DNA from: Stutzerimonas balearica DSM 6083
GTDB taxonomy: Bacteria; Pseudomonadota; Gammaproteobacteria; Pseudomonadales; Pseudomonadaceae
Reading direction: 5' to 3'
NCBI RefSeq assembly: GCF_000818015.1
Contig: NZ_CP007511.1
Span: forward strand, 2,176,001-2,240,000
Length of the DNA stretch: 64,000 nt
Shown: one piece after another, positions 8,768 through 17,751 of the stretch
How the letters are laid out: every line of letters begins with the position of its first letter
How positions within the stretch are numbered: position 1 is the first letter of the stretch
Notes under the pieces: model-generated
The model's database searches: none
What the model was told of the DNA's origin: nothing
Seen by the model: the letters and a program-made list of their open reading frames with translations, nothing else
Translations under genes and position numbers: made by a program

Positions 8768-10720
8768 ATGCGTCTGTTTCTCTGCGAAAAGCCCTCCCAG
8801 GCCAAGGACATCGCCCAGGTGCTCGGCGCGCGGCGCCGCGGTGAGGGCTGTTGGATCGGTAGTGACGTCACCGTGACCTGGTGCATCGGCCACTTGCTCG
8901 AAACGGCACCGCCGGACGCCTATGACGGCCGCTACAAACGCTGGGCGCTGGCCGACCTGCCAATCGTGCCGCAGCGCTGGAAGCTGCAGATCAAGGGCAA
9001 GACGGCAAGCCAGTACAAGGCGGTGAAGCGCCTGCTCGGCGAATGTGCCGAACTGGTGATCGCCACCGATGCCGACCGCGAAGGCGAAATGATTGCCCGT
9101 GAGCTGGTCGAGCACTGCCGCTACCGTGGGCCGATTCAGCGTCTGTGGCTGTCGGCGCTCGATGAGGCCTCGATCCGCAAGGCATTGGCCGCACTGAAGC
9201 CCGGCGCCGAAACCTTCAACCTGTATCAGGCGGCGTTGGGACGCTCGCGCGCCGATTGGTTGATCGGCATGAACATGAGCCGGCTGTTCACCCTGCTCGG
9301 CCGCCGCAGCGGCTACCAGGGCGTGCTCACGGTTGGCCGTGTGCAAACGCCCACGCTGCGCCTGGTGGTCGATCGTGACCGCGCCATCGCCGCGTTCGTG
9401 CCGATGCCGTTCTGGGGAATCGAAGCGACGTTGCAAGCCGACGGCGAAACCTTCAAGGCCGACTGGATCGCGCCCGAAGCAGTTTGCGACGATCAGGGCC
9501 GCTGTCTGAACCAGGCGCTCGCCGCAGAGGCTGCCGAAGCCATGCGCTTGGCGGCTCTGGCACAGGTCAGGGAGATCAAGACCGAACGCCAGCGCGAGGC
9601 CGCGCCGCTGCCCTTCGACCTGGGCACGCTGCAATCGGTTTGTTCGAAAAAGCTCGGGCTGGGCGCGCAGGAAACCCTCGATATCGCCCAGGCGCTTTAC
9701 GAAACGTACAAGCTCATCACCTATCCACGCAGCGACTGTGGCTATCTGCCACTCAGCCAGCATGGCGAAGCGCCCACCATCCTTGCCGCGCTGGAACAGG
9801 CGGACCCGGTGCTCGCCGCCTTGCGCCCCCACCTGCTGCCCAGCCGCAAGTCGCGCGCCTGGAACGATGCCAAGGTAGGCGCGCACCACGGCATCATTCC
9901 CACCGCAGCGGCCGGGGCCCTGGCCCGCCTGAGCGGCAAGCAGCGCGCCGTCTATACGTTGATCCGCGCACGCTACCTGGCGCAGTTCCTGCCGCCGCAC
10001 GAGTACGACCGGACCCAGGCCGAGCTGGACTGCGCCGGCCACGCACTGCGGGCAGTAGGCAAGCAGGTGATCGAGCCGGGCTGGAAACGCGCGCTGCCCG
10101 AGGCGCTGGCTGCGGCCGGCCCGCGCCCGGCGCCTACTGCCCAGGTGCTGCCGAGGCTCGTTCGCGGGCAGACCTGCAACGTGCCCGCGGTAGCCCTCAA
10201 GGATCAGTTCACCCAGCCGCCCAAGCCTTACACCGAGGGCGACCTGATCCAGGCGATGAAGAACGTCGCCCGCCTGGTCGAAGATCCGCGCCTCAAGCAG
10301 AAACTCAAGGACACGACCGGCATCGGCACCGAAGCGACGCGCGCCGGGATCATTCAGGGCCTGCTCGAGCGTGGCTATCTGACCCGCCAAGGCAAGGCGC
10401 TGGCGGCTACACCCGCCGCGTTCAGCCTGATCGACGCCGTGCCGCGGCCGATCGCCGATCCGGGCACCACAGCGATCTGGGAGCAGGCACTGGACATGGT
10501 CCAGGCCGGTGAAATGCCGCTGGACGAATTCGTTGCAAAGCAGTCCGCCTGGATGAGCAAGCTGGTGGAACGCTGCGCAGGGCTGCAGCTGAGCATCAGC
10601 GGCCCCGCCATCGGCACGCCCGCCAGGCGCAAGGGTGGCAAGCGCCCGCGCTACGGCAAGCCGGGTACCTCCACGAAGGCAACGGGTGCCAAGGGCAGGA
10701 AGCGCGCCGCACCGAAGTGA
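8768..10720 (+). CDS. topB: DNA topoisomerase III
   Basis: A type IA topoisomerase of 650 aa, close to the E. coli length. It opens with the TOPRIM motif MRLFLCEKPSQAKDIAQVLG and has the DADREGE acidic motif (ATDADREGEMIARE). The GRVQTPTL segment is present, and the active-site tyrosine lies in ITYPRSDCGYLP at about residue 319. The basic C-terminal tail probably adds DNA binding. It decatenates replication intermediates and relaxes negative supercoils. It is a single-gene unit with ~200 bp of non-coding sequence in front, containing the possible LexA box, and ~440 bp of repeat-like sequence behind it. Confidence 0.95.
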   Translation: MRLFLCEKPSQAKDIAQVLGARRRGEGCWIGSDVTVTWCIGHLLETAPPDAYDGRYKRWALADLPIVPQRWKLQIKGKTASQYKAVKRLLGECAELVIATDADREGEMIARELVEHCRYRGPIQRLWLSALDEASIRKALAALKPGAETFNLYQAALGRSRADWLIGMNMSRLFTLLGRRSGYQGVLTVGRVQTPTLRLVVDRDRAIAAFVPMPFWGIEATLQADGETFKADWIAPEAVCDDQGRCLNQALAAEAAEAMRLAALAQVREIKTERQREAAPLPFDLGTLQSVCSKKLGLGAQETLDIAQALYETYKLITYPRSDCGYLPLSQHGEAPTILAALEQADPVLAALRPHLLPSRKSRAWNDAKVGAHHGIIPTAAAGALARLSGKQRAVYTLIRARYLAQFLPPHEYDRTQAELDCAGHALRAVGKQVIEPGWKRALPEALAAAGPRPAPTAQVLPRLVRGQTCNVPAVALKDQFTQPPKPYTEGDLIQAMKNVARLVEDPRLKQKLKDTTGIGTEATRAGIIQGLLERGYLTRQGKALAATPAAFSLIDAVPRPIADPGTTAIWEQALDMVQAGEMPLDEFVAKQSAWMSKLVERCAGLQLSISGPAIGTPARRKGGKRPRYGKPGTSTKATGAKGRKRAAPK

Positions 10721-11160
10721 GGGGCGTGCATAACGTGCCTGCTACTCGAGCGTTGGACGACCCGGCGTCAGGTAGGGGAACGGGGCAATGGTTTGGCCGG
10801 CAGGGCTTGCGGTGGGCAAGGCTGCACCGTTGCCCACCCTCCGGATCAGCGCCGGCTGGCGCTACGGGATCCTTTTCCACCATCGGCCCCTGTTGCACCC
10901 CGCACTGAACTCGTGAGAGTGGCCATCCCTATCGCTGCCGGATCCCGCACCGCGCCGTAGGGTGGAAAGCGACCACGGGGCTTTTTCCACGCGCGTACAC
11001 GCGTGCGCGAGATGCGGCGCAACGGCACTGCGCCGCCGACCTCCCGAGCCAAGCGATGACGCCGACAAGACTGCTCCGTGCCCACGGGCCGCGCAGCCGG
11101 GAGCGTGGCCGGCCTTGTCGGCAACCCGGTGCGCGCACACCAAAATGGCAGACCGCAGAA
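10721..11160. other. Non-coding spacer between topB and the sRNA terminator, with inverted-repeat fragments
   Basis: No convincing gene is present in these ~440 bp. It contains a stem GGTGGGCAA / TTGCCCACC at about 10811-10838. It also has a GTAGGGTGGAAAGCG ... CTTTTTCCACGCG pair at about 10958-10993, which resembles the GTAGGGTGGA-type intergenic repeats of stutzeri-group genomes, and a related TCCTTTTCCACCA near 10870. I read the stretch as decayed or nested intergenic repeats. The short reading frames inside it have no ribosome-binding sites and no recognisable product. Confidence 0.45.
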
Positions 11161-11190
11161 AAGCAAAAGGGGAAGCCGTGAGGCTTCCCC
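11161..11190 (-). terminator. Rho-independent terminator of the CrcZ/CrcY-like RNA
   Basis: On the minus strand GGGGAAGCC-TCAC-GGCTTCCCC forms a perfect 9-bp stem with a 4-nt loop, followed by TTTTGCTT. Confidence 0.9.
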
Positions 11191-11522
11191 TTGAAGGGAT
11201 CGTGCTTTGTTCTTCTTCTGCTGACGGGCTTGTTGTTCTTGTTTGCAGCCCGGCCGGGCCTCAGGGCCCATGGTTCCAAATGGAACCGAGGAACAAACGG
11301 ATTATTTTGGTCGCTGATGCTGCCTGCCCTCGCGGGCCAACCGGTTCTGGTGCTGCCTTGCATGGCAGTTTTGTTGTTCTCGCTCCGGTCGAGAGAAACC
11401 TCTGGGCAACTCCTCTCCAAAAGAATCAGTTTGCTACGTCCCCATCCTGTTGTTCTTGTTATTCAGGAGCCGCTTCGTTTTGTTCTTGTTATGGGTGCTT
11501 CTGGTTTTTTGTTTTTGTTGTG
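11161..11522 (-). ncRNA. crcZ/crcY: CrcZ/CrcY-family small RNA (Hfq/Crc-sequestering)
   Basis: Read on the minus strand, a ~362-nt transcript would start at about 11522 with GCACAAC and end at a strong terminator (11161-11190). Six A-rich CA motifs lie at about 11503-11522, 11476-11491, 11448-11460, 11369-11380, 11230-11243 and 11206-11219, typically AACAAGAACAA. Known CrcZ/CrcY RNAs are of similar size, carry several such motifs, and bind Hfq/Crc so that repressed mRNAs are released. A sigma-54 promoter precedes it, as in the known family. Because cbrB is not adjacent, this is probably the crcY-type paralogue rather than crcZ, but I cannot decide this from the window. No open reading frame explains the region. 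Confidence 0.85.
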
Positions 11523-11532
11523 CCAGTAATAG

Positions 11533-11549
11533 AGCAGCAGTCGTGCCAA
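11533..11549 (-). promoter_or_regulatory. Sigma-54 promoter of the small RNA
   Basis: The minus strand reads TTGGCACGACTGCTGCT: a consensus -24 element (TTGGCAC), a -12 element CTGCT, and the obligatory GG-to-GC spacing. Transcription should start about 12 nt beyond the GC, near 11522, immediately before the first CA motif. Sigma-54 promoters need an enhancer-binding protein; for this RNA family it is CbrB. Confidence 0.85.
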
Positions 11550-11623
11550 CTTTACGAAAGCCTTTTATATCAATGACTTGTGAAGCGTATGAGATTTTCC
11601 AGGGCCGCCGGAACGGGAATTTC

Positions 11624-11702
11624 GTTACCGCCCTGCCCAGCAGGCGTTACGCCCGGCCGGCCGCGGTAACACTCGGCAAGCGTTACCGCGAGGTGGTTAC
11701 CC
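11624..11702. promoter_or_regulatory. Cluster of GTTAC boxes, candidate CbrB upstream activating sites
   Basis: Five GTTAC-type half sites occur in 79 bp: GTTACCG 11624-11630, GTTACG 11646-11651, an inverted CGGTAAC 11664-11670, GTTACCGC 11682-11689 and GTTACCC 11696-11702. They lie ~75-155 bp upstream of the sigma-54 promoter, the usual enhancer distance. The last two overlap the stop codon and last codons of the racemase gene. Confidence 0.65.
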
Positions 11703-12789
11703 GCGGATGCCAGGCGATCTCGCTCGCCGACAGCTCGACCGAAACCCGGGCTTGACCAGGCGTGCGTGAGAAGCGTGGTGCCGGCGCCACCTGCAGGCCA
11801 CCCTCCTGGTTGCGATAGACGCCGCGTGCCTTGAGGTGCGGGTGCTCCGGTGCCTCGTTCAATTCGAGCACCGGTGCAAAGCAGGCATCGGTCCCCTCCA
11901 GCAGCGCACACCACTGATCACGGCTGCGGTTGGCGAACAGCGCCTGAAGTTCGGCGCCCTGCTCGGCCCACGCGGCGGGATCGCGGCCGACCCGGCGCAG
12001 CGATTCCGGCGCATCGATACGCTCGCACAATAGTTCCCAGAACTTGGGCTCCAGCGCGCCGATGGCGATTTCGCGGCCGTCGGCGCAGCGATAGCAGCGG
12101 TAGTTGGGCGCCGCCCCGGCCAGCGGGTTGGCCGCACGCTCCATCGACAGCCGGCCAGTGGCCAGAAGGCCCGAGAAGAAACTCATCAACGACGAGACGC
12201 CATCGACGATGGCCGCATCGACGACCTGGCCCTTGCCTGATCGCTCACGCTCGAACAGCGCGGCGAGGATACCCACGGCGAGGAACATCGAGCCCCCGCC
12301 AAAATCACCGACCAGATTCAGCGGTGGGATCGCGGTTCCCTCGGCGCCGCGAATCGCCGCCAGCGCGCCGGTCAGCGCGATGTAATTGATGTCGTGGCCC
12401 GCCGCACCGGCCAGTGGCCCGCTTTGCCCCCAGCCGGTCATGCGTCCGTAGATCAGCCTGGCGTTGCGCTGCAGGAGCGGTTCGGGCCCGAGCCCCAGGC
12501 GTTCCATCACCCCGGGACGAAAGCCCTCGATCAGCACATCCGCCTGGTCAGCGAGGCTCAGGCAGCGCTCGCGCCCGGCTGCACTGCGGATATCGAGCGT
12601 TACGACGCGCCGGCCGCGGTCCACCACCGGGTTCGACCAGCCCGTTCCGCCCTCACGCTGAACGCGTATGACATCGGCCCCCAGATCGGCCAGCAGCATG
12701 GCGCAGTGCGGCCCCGGGCCGATGCCGGCGAACTCCAGCACGCGCAGCCCGGCAAGCGGGCCAGGGCCTGATTCCTGCGTGTCGCTCAC
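11683..12789 (-). CDS. Alpha-methylacyl-CoA racemase (CaiB/BaiF family)
   Basis: The 368-aa protein belongs to the family III CoA-transferase fold. It carries the racemase signatures rather than the transferase ones: AGHDINYIALTGAL (histidine of the catalytic pair), NLVGDFGGGSMFL (aspartate) and GALEPKFWELL (glutamate). AMACR enzymes interconvert R and S 2-methylacyl-CoA esters so that stereospecific acyl-CoA dehydrogenases can act. It is the last gene of a minus-strand set with an acyl-CoA synthetase, an acyl-CoA dehydrogenase, a thiolase and an SDR, which suggests breakdown of 2-methyl-branched acids. Its 3' end overlaps GTTAC boxes of the downstream small-RNA promoter. Confidence 0.85.
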   Translation of the reverse strand: MSDTQESGPGPLAGLRVLEFAGIGPGPHCAMLLADLGADVIRVQREGGTGWSNPVVDRGRRVVTLDIRSAAGRERCLSLADQADVLIEGFRPGVMERLGLGPEPLLQRNARLIYGRMTGWGQSGPLAGAAGHDINYIALTGALAAIRGAEGTAIPPLNLVGDFGGGSMFLAVGILAALFERERSGKGQVVDAAIVDGVSSLMSFFSGLLATGRLSMERAANPLAGAAPNYRCYRCADGREIAIGALEPKFWELLCERIDAPESLRRVGRDPAAWAEQGAELQALFANRSRDQWCALLEGTDACFAPVLELNEAPEHPHLKARGVYRNQEGGLQVAPAPRFSRTPGQARVSVELSASEIAWHPRVTTSR

Positions 12790-12858
12790 ATGACCTCCAG
12801 AGCTAGGCTCTTCATGGCGGAACGCCGCCGCCCGACCAGCAGCCAGGCGGCGGGCGGC

Positions 12859-14499
12859 TCAGAAGCTCGCCGCGTTGCGCTGATTCTCGACGAGGTGGTT
12901 GCGGTAGCGCTCGCGTAGCACCTTCTTGTCGATCTTGCCGGTGGCCGTGAGCGGCACCCGGTCGAACACCACCGCATCAGGTATCCACCACTTGACGAGG
13001 TTCGGCTCCAGATGGGCCAGCACCTGGTCGGCGCTGACCTCGGCGTCGGCGTGCGGCTCGATCACCAGCAGCGGGCGTTCCTCCCACTTGGGGTGGAACA
13101 CGCCGACGACGGCGGCCACCTTCACGCCGGGACAGGCGGCCGCGACGTTCTCGATGTCGATGGAGCTGACCCATTCCCCGCCGGACTTGATCACATCCTT
13201 GCTGCGGTCGGTGATGCGCAGGAAACCATCGGCGTCGAGGGTGGCGATGTCGCCGGTGTCGAACCAGCCCTCGGCATCCAGTGCACTTCTATCGCTGCGG
13301 TAGTAGCGCTCGACCGTCCAGGGCCCGCGCACCAACAGCTTGCCCGAGCTCTGCCCGTCGCGTGGCAGCTCGCGGCCCTGGTCGTCGACGATTCTCAGCT
13401 CGATGCCGAACTGCAGCCGGCCCTGACGGCTCCAGATGGTGTCGTTGGTCGCCGCATGACCACGCTCCATGAGCTTCGGCGTTGGCGTTGCCACCACGCC
13501 CAGCGGGCTGGTCTCGGTCATGCCCCAGAGTTGGCAGACGGCGACGCGGTACTTGCGCTGGAAGGTCTCGGCCATCATGCGCGGCACGGCCGAGCCACCG
13601 ATGACCAGGCGCGCCAGGCTGCCGGCATCCTCGCCGGTGCGTTCCAGGTGGTCGAGGTACATGGTCCAGATCGTCGGTACGCCGCCGGAAAGGGTTACCC
13701 CCTCGCCCTTGATCAACGCCTGCAGGCTCGTGCCGTCCATCTTGTCGCATGGCAGGACGAACTTGCAGCCGTTGATCGCCGCAGCAAACGGCAGCCCCCA
13801 GGCGGTGCCGTGGTAGAGCGAGGAACAGGGCATCACGCAATCGAAGGCGGAAAGCCCGAACGCGCCGGACAACCCCGCCGCCATCGCGTGCAAGACGACC
13901 GAGCGATGGCTGTAGAGCACGCCCTTGGGGTCGCCGGTGGTACCGGAGGTGTAACAGAGAATGGCGCCGGCATTCTCATCGAACTGCGGCCAGACGACCG
14001 GCGCCTCGTTGGCGATCAGCGCCTCGTAGGCCTGCACCCCGGCGCCGGCTTCGGCCAGGGCGGCCTCCTCGGCGAGCATGACGAAATGACGAATGTTCGG
14101 CAGCCGATCGCGCAAACGTTCGACGCAGGGAATGAAGCTCTGGTCGAACAGCAACACCTGGCTGCCGGCATGGTTGATGGTGTAGACGATCTGGTCGTCG
14201 GACAGCCGCGGGTTGGCGGTATGCAGTACGGCGCCGATGCCCGGCACAGCGAAGAACAGTTCGTAATGGCGATGGGTGTTCCAGGCCAGCGACGAGACCG
14301 CGTCGCCCGGCGCGATGCCAAGGCTGCGCAGCATGCTGGCGGCCCGCGCGGCACGCTCGGCAAGGCCGGCATAGTCGTAGCGCCACAGCGGGCCGTCGAG
14401 CTGACGCGAGACGATCTCGCGGTCGCCGTGGGCGGCGGCGGCATGGGTGAGGATGGAGGTGATGGACAACGGGGCTTGCTGCATCAGTCCTGTTTGCAT
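12859..14499 (-). CDS. Acyl-CoA synthetase (medium/branched-chain fatty acid-CoA ligase)
   Basis: A 546-aa AMP-forming ligase. It has the phosphate-binding loop CYTSGTTGDPKGVLYSHRS, the adenine-site motif LWGMTETSP, the hinge FDTGDIATLDADGFLRITDRS and the C-terminal catalytic lysine in TGKIDKK. It activates free carboxylic acids to CoA thioesters. The ATG at 14499 with GAGGT before it is preferred over the longer frame from 14589. A CA motif abuts its ribosome-binding site on the 5' side, so it is a likely Hfq/Crc target. The order SDR, thiolase, dehydrogenase, synthetase resembles the isoleucine cluster of P. putida as I recall it. Confidence 0.9.
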   Translation of the reverse strand: MQTGLMQQAPLSITSILTHAAAAHGDREIVSRQLDGPLWRYDYAGLAERAARAASMLRSLGIAPGDAVSSLAWNTHRHYELFFAVPGIGAVLHTANPRLSDDQIVYTINHAGSQVLLFDQSFIPCVERLRDRLPNIRHFVMLAEEAALAEAGAGVQAYEALIANEAPVVWPQFDENAGAILCYTSGTTGDPKGVLYSHRSVVLHAMAAGLSGAFGLSAFDCVMPCSSLYHGTAWGLPFAAAINGCKFVLPCDKMDGTSLQALIKGEGVTLSGGVPTIWTMYLDHLERTGEDAGSLARLVIGGSAVPRMMAETFQRKYRVAVCQLWGMTETSPLGVVATPTPKLMERGHAATNDTIWSRQGRLQFGIELRIVDDQGRELPRDGQSSGKLLVRGPWTVERYYRSDRSALDAEGWFDTGDIATLDADGFLRITDRSKDVIKSGGEWVSSIDIENVAAACPGVKVAAVVGVFHPKWEERPLLVIEPHADAEVSADQVLAHLEPNLVKWWIPDAVVFDRVPLTATGKIDKKVLRERYRNHLVENQRNAASF

Positions 14500-14513
14500 G
14501 TTTCCGACCTCAT

Positions 14514-14528
14514 CTTGTTTTTGTTTTA
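14514..14528 (-). promoter_or_regulatory. CA motif (candidate Hfq/Crc site) before the acyl-CoA synthetase
   Basis: The minus strand reads TAAAACAAAAACAAG, ending two or three bases before the GAGGT ribosome-binding site (14507-14511) and 15 bases before the ATG at 14499. This is a typical Hfq/Crc A-rich target position. Confidence 0.7.
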
Positions 14529-14624
14529 GAGTGGCGACCGGAGCACTCCGGCCAACCAATTGGCACGGCAAAAAAGGCTTATCAATCAACGCGCTATGGC
14601 TTAAAGCTCAAGCCGCGTGAGGTT

Positions 14625-15764
14625 TTACTTCAACTCCTGCAGGTTGCGCGCGATCACCAGCCGCTGGATATCGCTGGTGCCCTCGTAGATCTGGCAGACC
14701 CGGACGTCGCGGTAGATGCGCTCGACCGGGAAGTCGCGCAGGTAGCCATAGCCACCAAGGGTCTGGATCGCGGCCGAGCAGACCTTCTCGGCCATCTCCG
14801 AGGCGAACAGCTTGGCTATCGAGGCCTCCACCAGCGCCGGCTTGCCGGCTTCGCGCAGTGCCGCGGCGTGCCGCACCATCTGCCGCGCAACGGCGATCTG
14901 CGTGGCCATGTCGGCCAGGCGAAACGCCACCGCCTGGTGCTCGAGGATCGGCTTGCCGAATGCCTCGCGTTCGCCGGCATAGTCGCGTGCCGCCTCGAAT
15001 GCCGCCTGCGCCATGCCCACCGCCTGCGCGGCGATACCGATACGGCCGCCCTCGAGGTTGGCCAGTGCGATGCGGTACCCCTCGCCCTCCTCGCCGAGGC
15101 GATTGGCGATCGGCACGCGCAGGTCGTTGAAGGCCAGCTGGCAGGTGTCCGAGGCATGCTGGCCGAGCTTTTCCTCGACGCGCACCACCTCATAGCCGGG
15201 CGTGTCGGTCGGCACGATGAAGGCGCTGATACCCCGCTTGCCGGCCTGTGGATCGGTGACCGCAAAAACGATCACCGTCCCGGCGTGGCGACCGGAGGTG
15301 ATGAACTGCTTGGCACCATTGAGCACGTAGCTGTCGCCATCACGCACCGCTCGGGTGCGCAGGCTGCTGGCATCCGAACCGGCGTGCGGCTCGGTCAGGG
15401 CGAAGGCACCGATCTGCTCGCCGCGCGCCAGGGGCACGAGGAAGTCACGCTTCTGCTGTTCGTTGCCGAATGCCAGGATCGGCACGCAGCCGACCGAGTT
15501 GTGCACGCTCATGATGGTCGAGCAGGCGCCGTCGCCGGCGGCGATCTCCTCCAGGGCCATGGCATAGGCCACGTAGCCGGTATCGCTGCCGCCCCACTGT
15601 TCGGGTACCAGCATGCCGAAGAAGCCGAGCCCGGCCATTTCGGCGATCGCCTCGGCCGGGTAGCGGTGCTCGCGGTCCCAGGCCTCGGCGAAGGGCTTGA
15701 GCCGCTCGCGGGCGAACTGCCGCGCCATCGCGGCGATGGCTTGTTGATCCTCGTTCGGTAGCAT
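14625..15764 (-). CDS. Acyl-CoA dehydrogenase (probable 2-methylbutyryl/branched-chain)
   Basis: A 379-aa FAD enzyme, clearly paralogous to the one at 7037-8188. The shared family motifs are [33 protein letters not shown] and [19 protein letters not shown] followed by [12 protein letters not shown]. The neighbours (thiolase and SDR on one side, synthetase and racemase on the other) suggest 2-methylbutyryl-CoA or a similar 2-methyl-branched substrate. It starts 11 bp after the thiolase stop, so the two are co-transcribed. The 125-bp gap to the synthetase gene contains that gene's own leader. Confidence 0.88.
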   Translation of the reverse strand: MLPNEDQQAIAAMARQFARERLKPFAEAWDREHRYPAEAIAEMAGLGFFGMLVPEQWGGSDTGYVAYAMALEEIAAGDGACSTIMSVHNSVGCVPILAFGNEQQKRDFLVPLARGEQIGAFALTEPHAGSDASSLRTRAVRDGDSYVLNGAKQFITSGRHAGTVIVFAVTDPQAGKRGISAFIVPTDTPGYEVVRVEEKLGQHASDTCQLAFNDLRVPIANRLGEEGEGYRIALANLEGGRIGIAAQAVGMAQAAFEAARDYAGEREAFGKPILEHQAVAFRLADMATQIAVARQMVRHAAALREAGKPALVEASIAKLFASEMAEKVCSAAIQTLGGYGYLRDFPVERIYRDVRVCQIYEGTSDIQRLVIARNLQELK

Positions 15765-15775
15765 CGGCCGCCTCC

Positions 15776-16960
15776 TCAGATCAGTTCGATGGCCATCGCC
15801 GTCGCTTCGCCGCCACCGATGCAGATGGCTGCCACGCCGCGGCGCAATTGACGCGCGCGTAGCGCATGAATGAGCGTCGCGAGAATGCGCGCGCCGGAAG
15901 CGCCAACGGGGTGGCCCAGAGCACAGGCGCCGCCATTGACGTTGAGCCGCGCATGATCGATGTCCAGCTCGCGCATCGCCGCCATCGGCACCACGGCAAA
16001 GGCTTCGTTGATCTCGATGAGGTCGACGTCGGCCAGGCGCCAGCCGGTGCGTTCCATGAGCTTGCCGATCGCCCCGATGGGCGCGGTGGTGAAGCGGCTG
16101 GGGGCATCGGCATAGGCCGCGTGGCCGTGGATCACCGCCTGCGCCTGCAGGCCCCAGCGTTCGGCTTCGGACCGGCGCATCATCACCAGCGCGGCGGCGC
16201 CGTCGGAAATCGAGCTGGAGTTGGCCGCGGTCACCGTGCCGCCTTCACGAAACGCCGGGCGCAGCTGCGGGATCTTGTCCAGCGACGCCTTGGGCGGCTG
16301 CTCGTCATCGCGCACCTGGCGCTGCTGTTTGCCATCGGTCACGTCCAGCGCGACGATTTCGTCGGCGAACGCGCCGCCGGCAATGGCGGCCTGCGCCCGG
16401 CATAGCGATTCGATGGCATAGGCGTCCTGCTGCTCACGGGTGAAGCCAAAGGCATCGGCGCACTCCTCGGCGAAGCTGCCCATCAACCGGCCCTTGTCGA
16501 ACGAGTCTTCCAGGCCGTCGAGGAACATGTGGTCGAGCACCCGGCCGTGCCCCATGCGGTAGCCGGCTCGGGCCTTCTCCAGCAGATAGGGGGCGTTGGT
16601 CATGCTCTCCATGCCGCCGGCGACAACGATGTCGCTGCTGCCGGCCAGCAGCTGGTCATGGGCGAGGATGGCGGTCTGCATGCCCGAGCCGCACATCTTG
16701 TTGACCGTGGTACAGGTCGTGGCGCGGGTCAGGCCGGCGCCTAGAGCGGCCTGGCGTGCCGGTGCCTGGCCCTGCCCGGCGGGCAGTACGCAACCCATCA
16801 GCACGTCCTGGACGTTCTCCGGCGGCAGGCCGGCACGCTCGACGGCAGCGCGGATGGCAGCAGCGCCCAATTGTGGCGCCGTCAGGCTCTTGAGGTCGCC
16901 CTGGAAGCCGCCCATGGGCGTGCGGGCGCAACTGACGATGACGATCGGATCCTGTTTCAT
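15776..16960 (-). CDS. Acetyl-CoA C-acyltransferase (thiolase)
   Basis: A 394-aa thiolase with the nucleophilic cysteine C90 in [12 protein letters not shown], the histidine loop [14 protein letters not shown] and the second catalytic cysteine in [14 protein letters not shown]. In this operon it probably cleaves 2-methylacetoacetyl-CoA to acetyl-CoA and propionyl-CoA. The ATG at 16960 is chosen because AAGGAAG lies just before it; a GTG at 16975 would overlap the end of the SDR gene. It is 11 bp from the SDR stop and 11 bp from the acyl-CoA dehydrogenase start, so the three genes form a tight unit. Confidence 0.9.
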   Translation of the reverse strand: MKQDPIVIVSCARTPMGGFQGDLKSLTAPQLGAAAIRAAVERAGLPPENVQDVLMGCVLPAGQGQAPARQAALGAGLTRATTCTTVNKMCGSGMQTAILAHDQLLAGSSDIVVAGGMESMTNAPYLLEKARAGYRMGHGRVLDHMFLDGLEDSFDKGRLMGSFAEECADAFGFTREQQDAYAIESLCRAQAAIAGGAFADEIVALDVTDGKQQRQVRDDEQPPKASLDKIPQLRPAFREGGTVTAANSSSISDGAAALVMMRRSEAERWGLQAQAVIHGHAAYADAPSRFTTAPIGAIGKLMERTGWRLADVDLIEINEAFAVVPMAAMRELDIDHARLNVNGGACALGHPVGASGARILATLIHALRARQLRRGVAAICIGGGEATAMAIELI

Positions 16961-16971
16961 GCTTGCTTCCT

Positions 16972-17739
16972 TCACTTGGCGGCCATGCGCAACGCACCGT
17001 CGAGGCGGATCACCTCGCCGTTGAGCATGGGGTTCTCGAAGATATGCCGTACCAACGCGGCGTATTCGGCCGGGCGGCCCAGGCGCGGCGGGAACGGTAC
17101 GCCGGCGGCCAGCGAATCACGGATTTCCTGGCTCATGCCGGCCATCATCGGCGTCTCGAACACGCCGGGCGCCACGGTCATCACGCGGATACCGAAGCGC
17201 GCCAGTTCACGCGCCGCCGGTAGCGTCATGCTGACCACGCCACCCTTGGAGGCGGCATAGGCGGCCTGGCCGATCTGCCCGTCGAAGGCGGCAATGGACG
17301 CCGTGTTGACGATCACACCGCGCTCGCCCTCGGCATTCGGCGGGTTGTCGGCCATCGCTTCGGCGGCCAGACGCAGCATGTTGAATGTACCGATCAGGTT
17401 GATGCCGACGATGCGGCCAAAGCTGTCCAGCCCATGCGGCCCCTGACGACCGAGGATTTTCTCGCCGCCGGCTACACCCGCACAGTTGACCAGCCCGTGT
17501 AGCGCACCGAAGCGCTCGCGGGCCTGGGCCACGGTGCGGCGGGCAGCCGCTTCGTCACGGATGTCGGCCTGGACGGCAATCGCACCGGCGCCGAGGGGCT
17601 CGACGCAGGCACTGCCGGCGGCCTCGTCGAGATCGGCCACCACCACCTTCGCCCCGGCTTGTGCCAGCTCGCGTACGGCGGCGGCGCCCAGACCTGAACC
17701 ACCGCCGGTGATCAGAAAGACGCTGTCTCGAATCTGCAT
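16972..17739 (-). CDS. Short-chain 3-hydroxyacyl-CoA dehydrogenase (HSD17B10-like)
   Basis: A 255-aa SDR with the cofactor motif [18 protein letters not shown] and the active-site YAASKGG. The extended loop with the text [25 protein letters not shown] is typical of the type-10 17-beta-HSD / 3-hydroxy-2-methylbutyryl-CoA dehydrogenase group. It would oxidise 3-hydroxy-2-methylbutyryl-CoA to 2-methylacetoacetyl-CoA for the thiolase. The start at 17739 has GGGAG before it; the longer frame to 17829 adds residues unlike the family. It is first in the operon, and its leader has a CA motif. Confidence 0.9.
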   Translation of the reverse strand: MQIRDSVFLITGGGSGLGAAAVRELAQAGAKVVVADLDEAAGSACVEPLGAGAIAVQADIRDEAAARRTVAQARERFGALHGLVNCAGVAGGEKILGRQGPHGLDSFGRIVGINLIGTFNMLRLAAEAMADNPPNAEGERGVIVNTASIAAFDGQIGQAAYAASKGGVVSMTLPAARELARFGIRVMTVAPGVFETPMMAGMSQEIRDSLAAGVPFPPRLGRPAEYAALVRHIFENPMLNGEVIRLDGALRMAAK

Positions 17740-17751
17740 GGCGTTCTCCCG

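Noticed and set aside
8588..10390. 600-codon frame opposite topB
   Set aside because: Antisense shadow; topB has all type IA motifs in the other strand.
11191..11576. Short hydrophobic reading frames across the T-rich stretch
   Set aside because: The T-rich strand is the complement of the CA-motif RNA, which explains the leucine/phenylalanine/valine-rich translations; no ribosome-binding sites.
13012..14529. 505-codon frame opposite the acyl-CoA synthetase gene
   Set aside because: Antisense shadow; the opposite strand encodes a complete, motif-bearing ligase.
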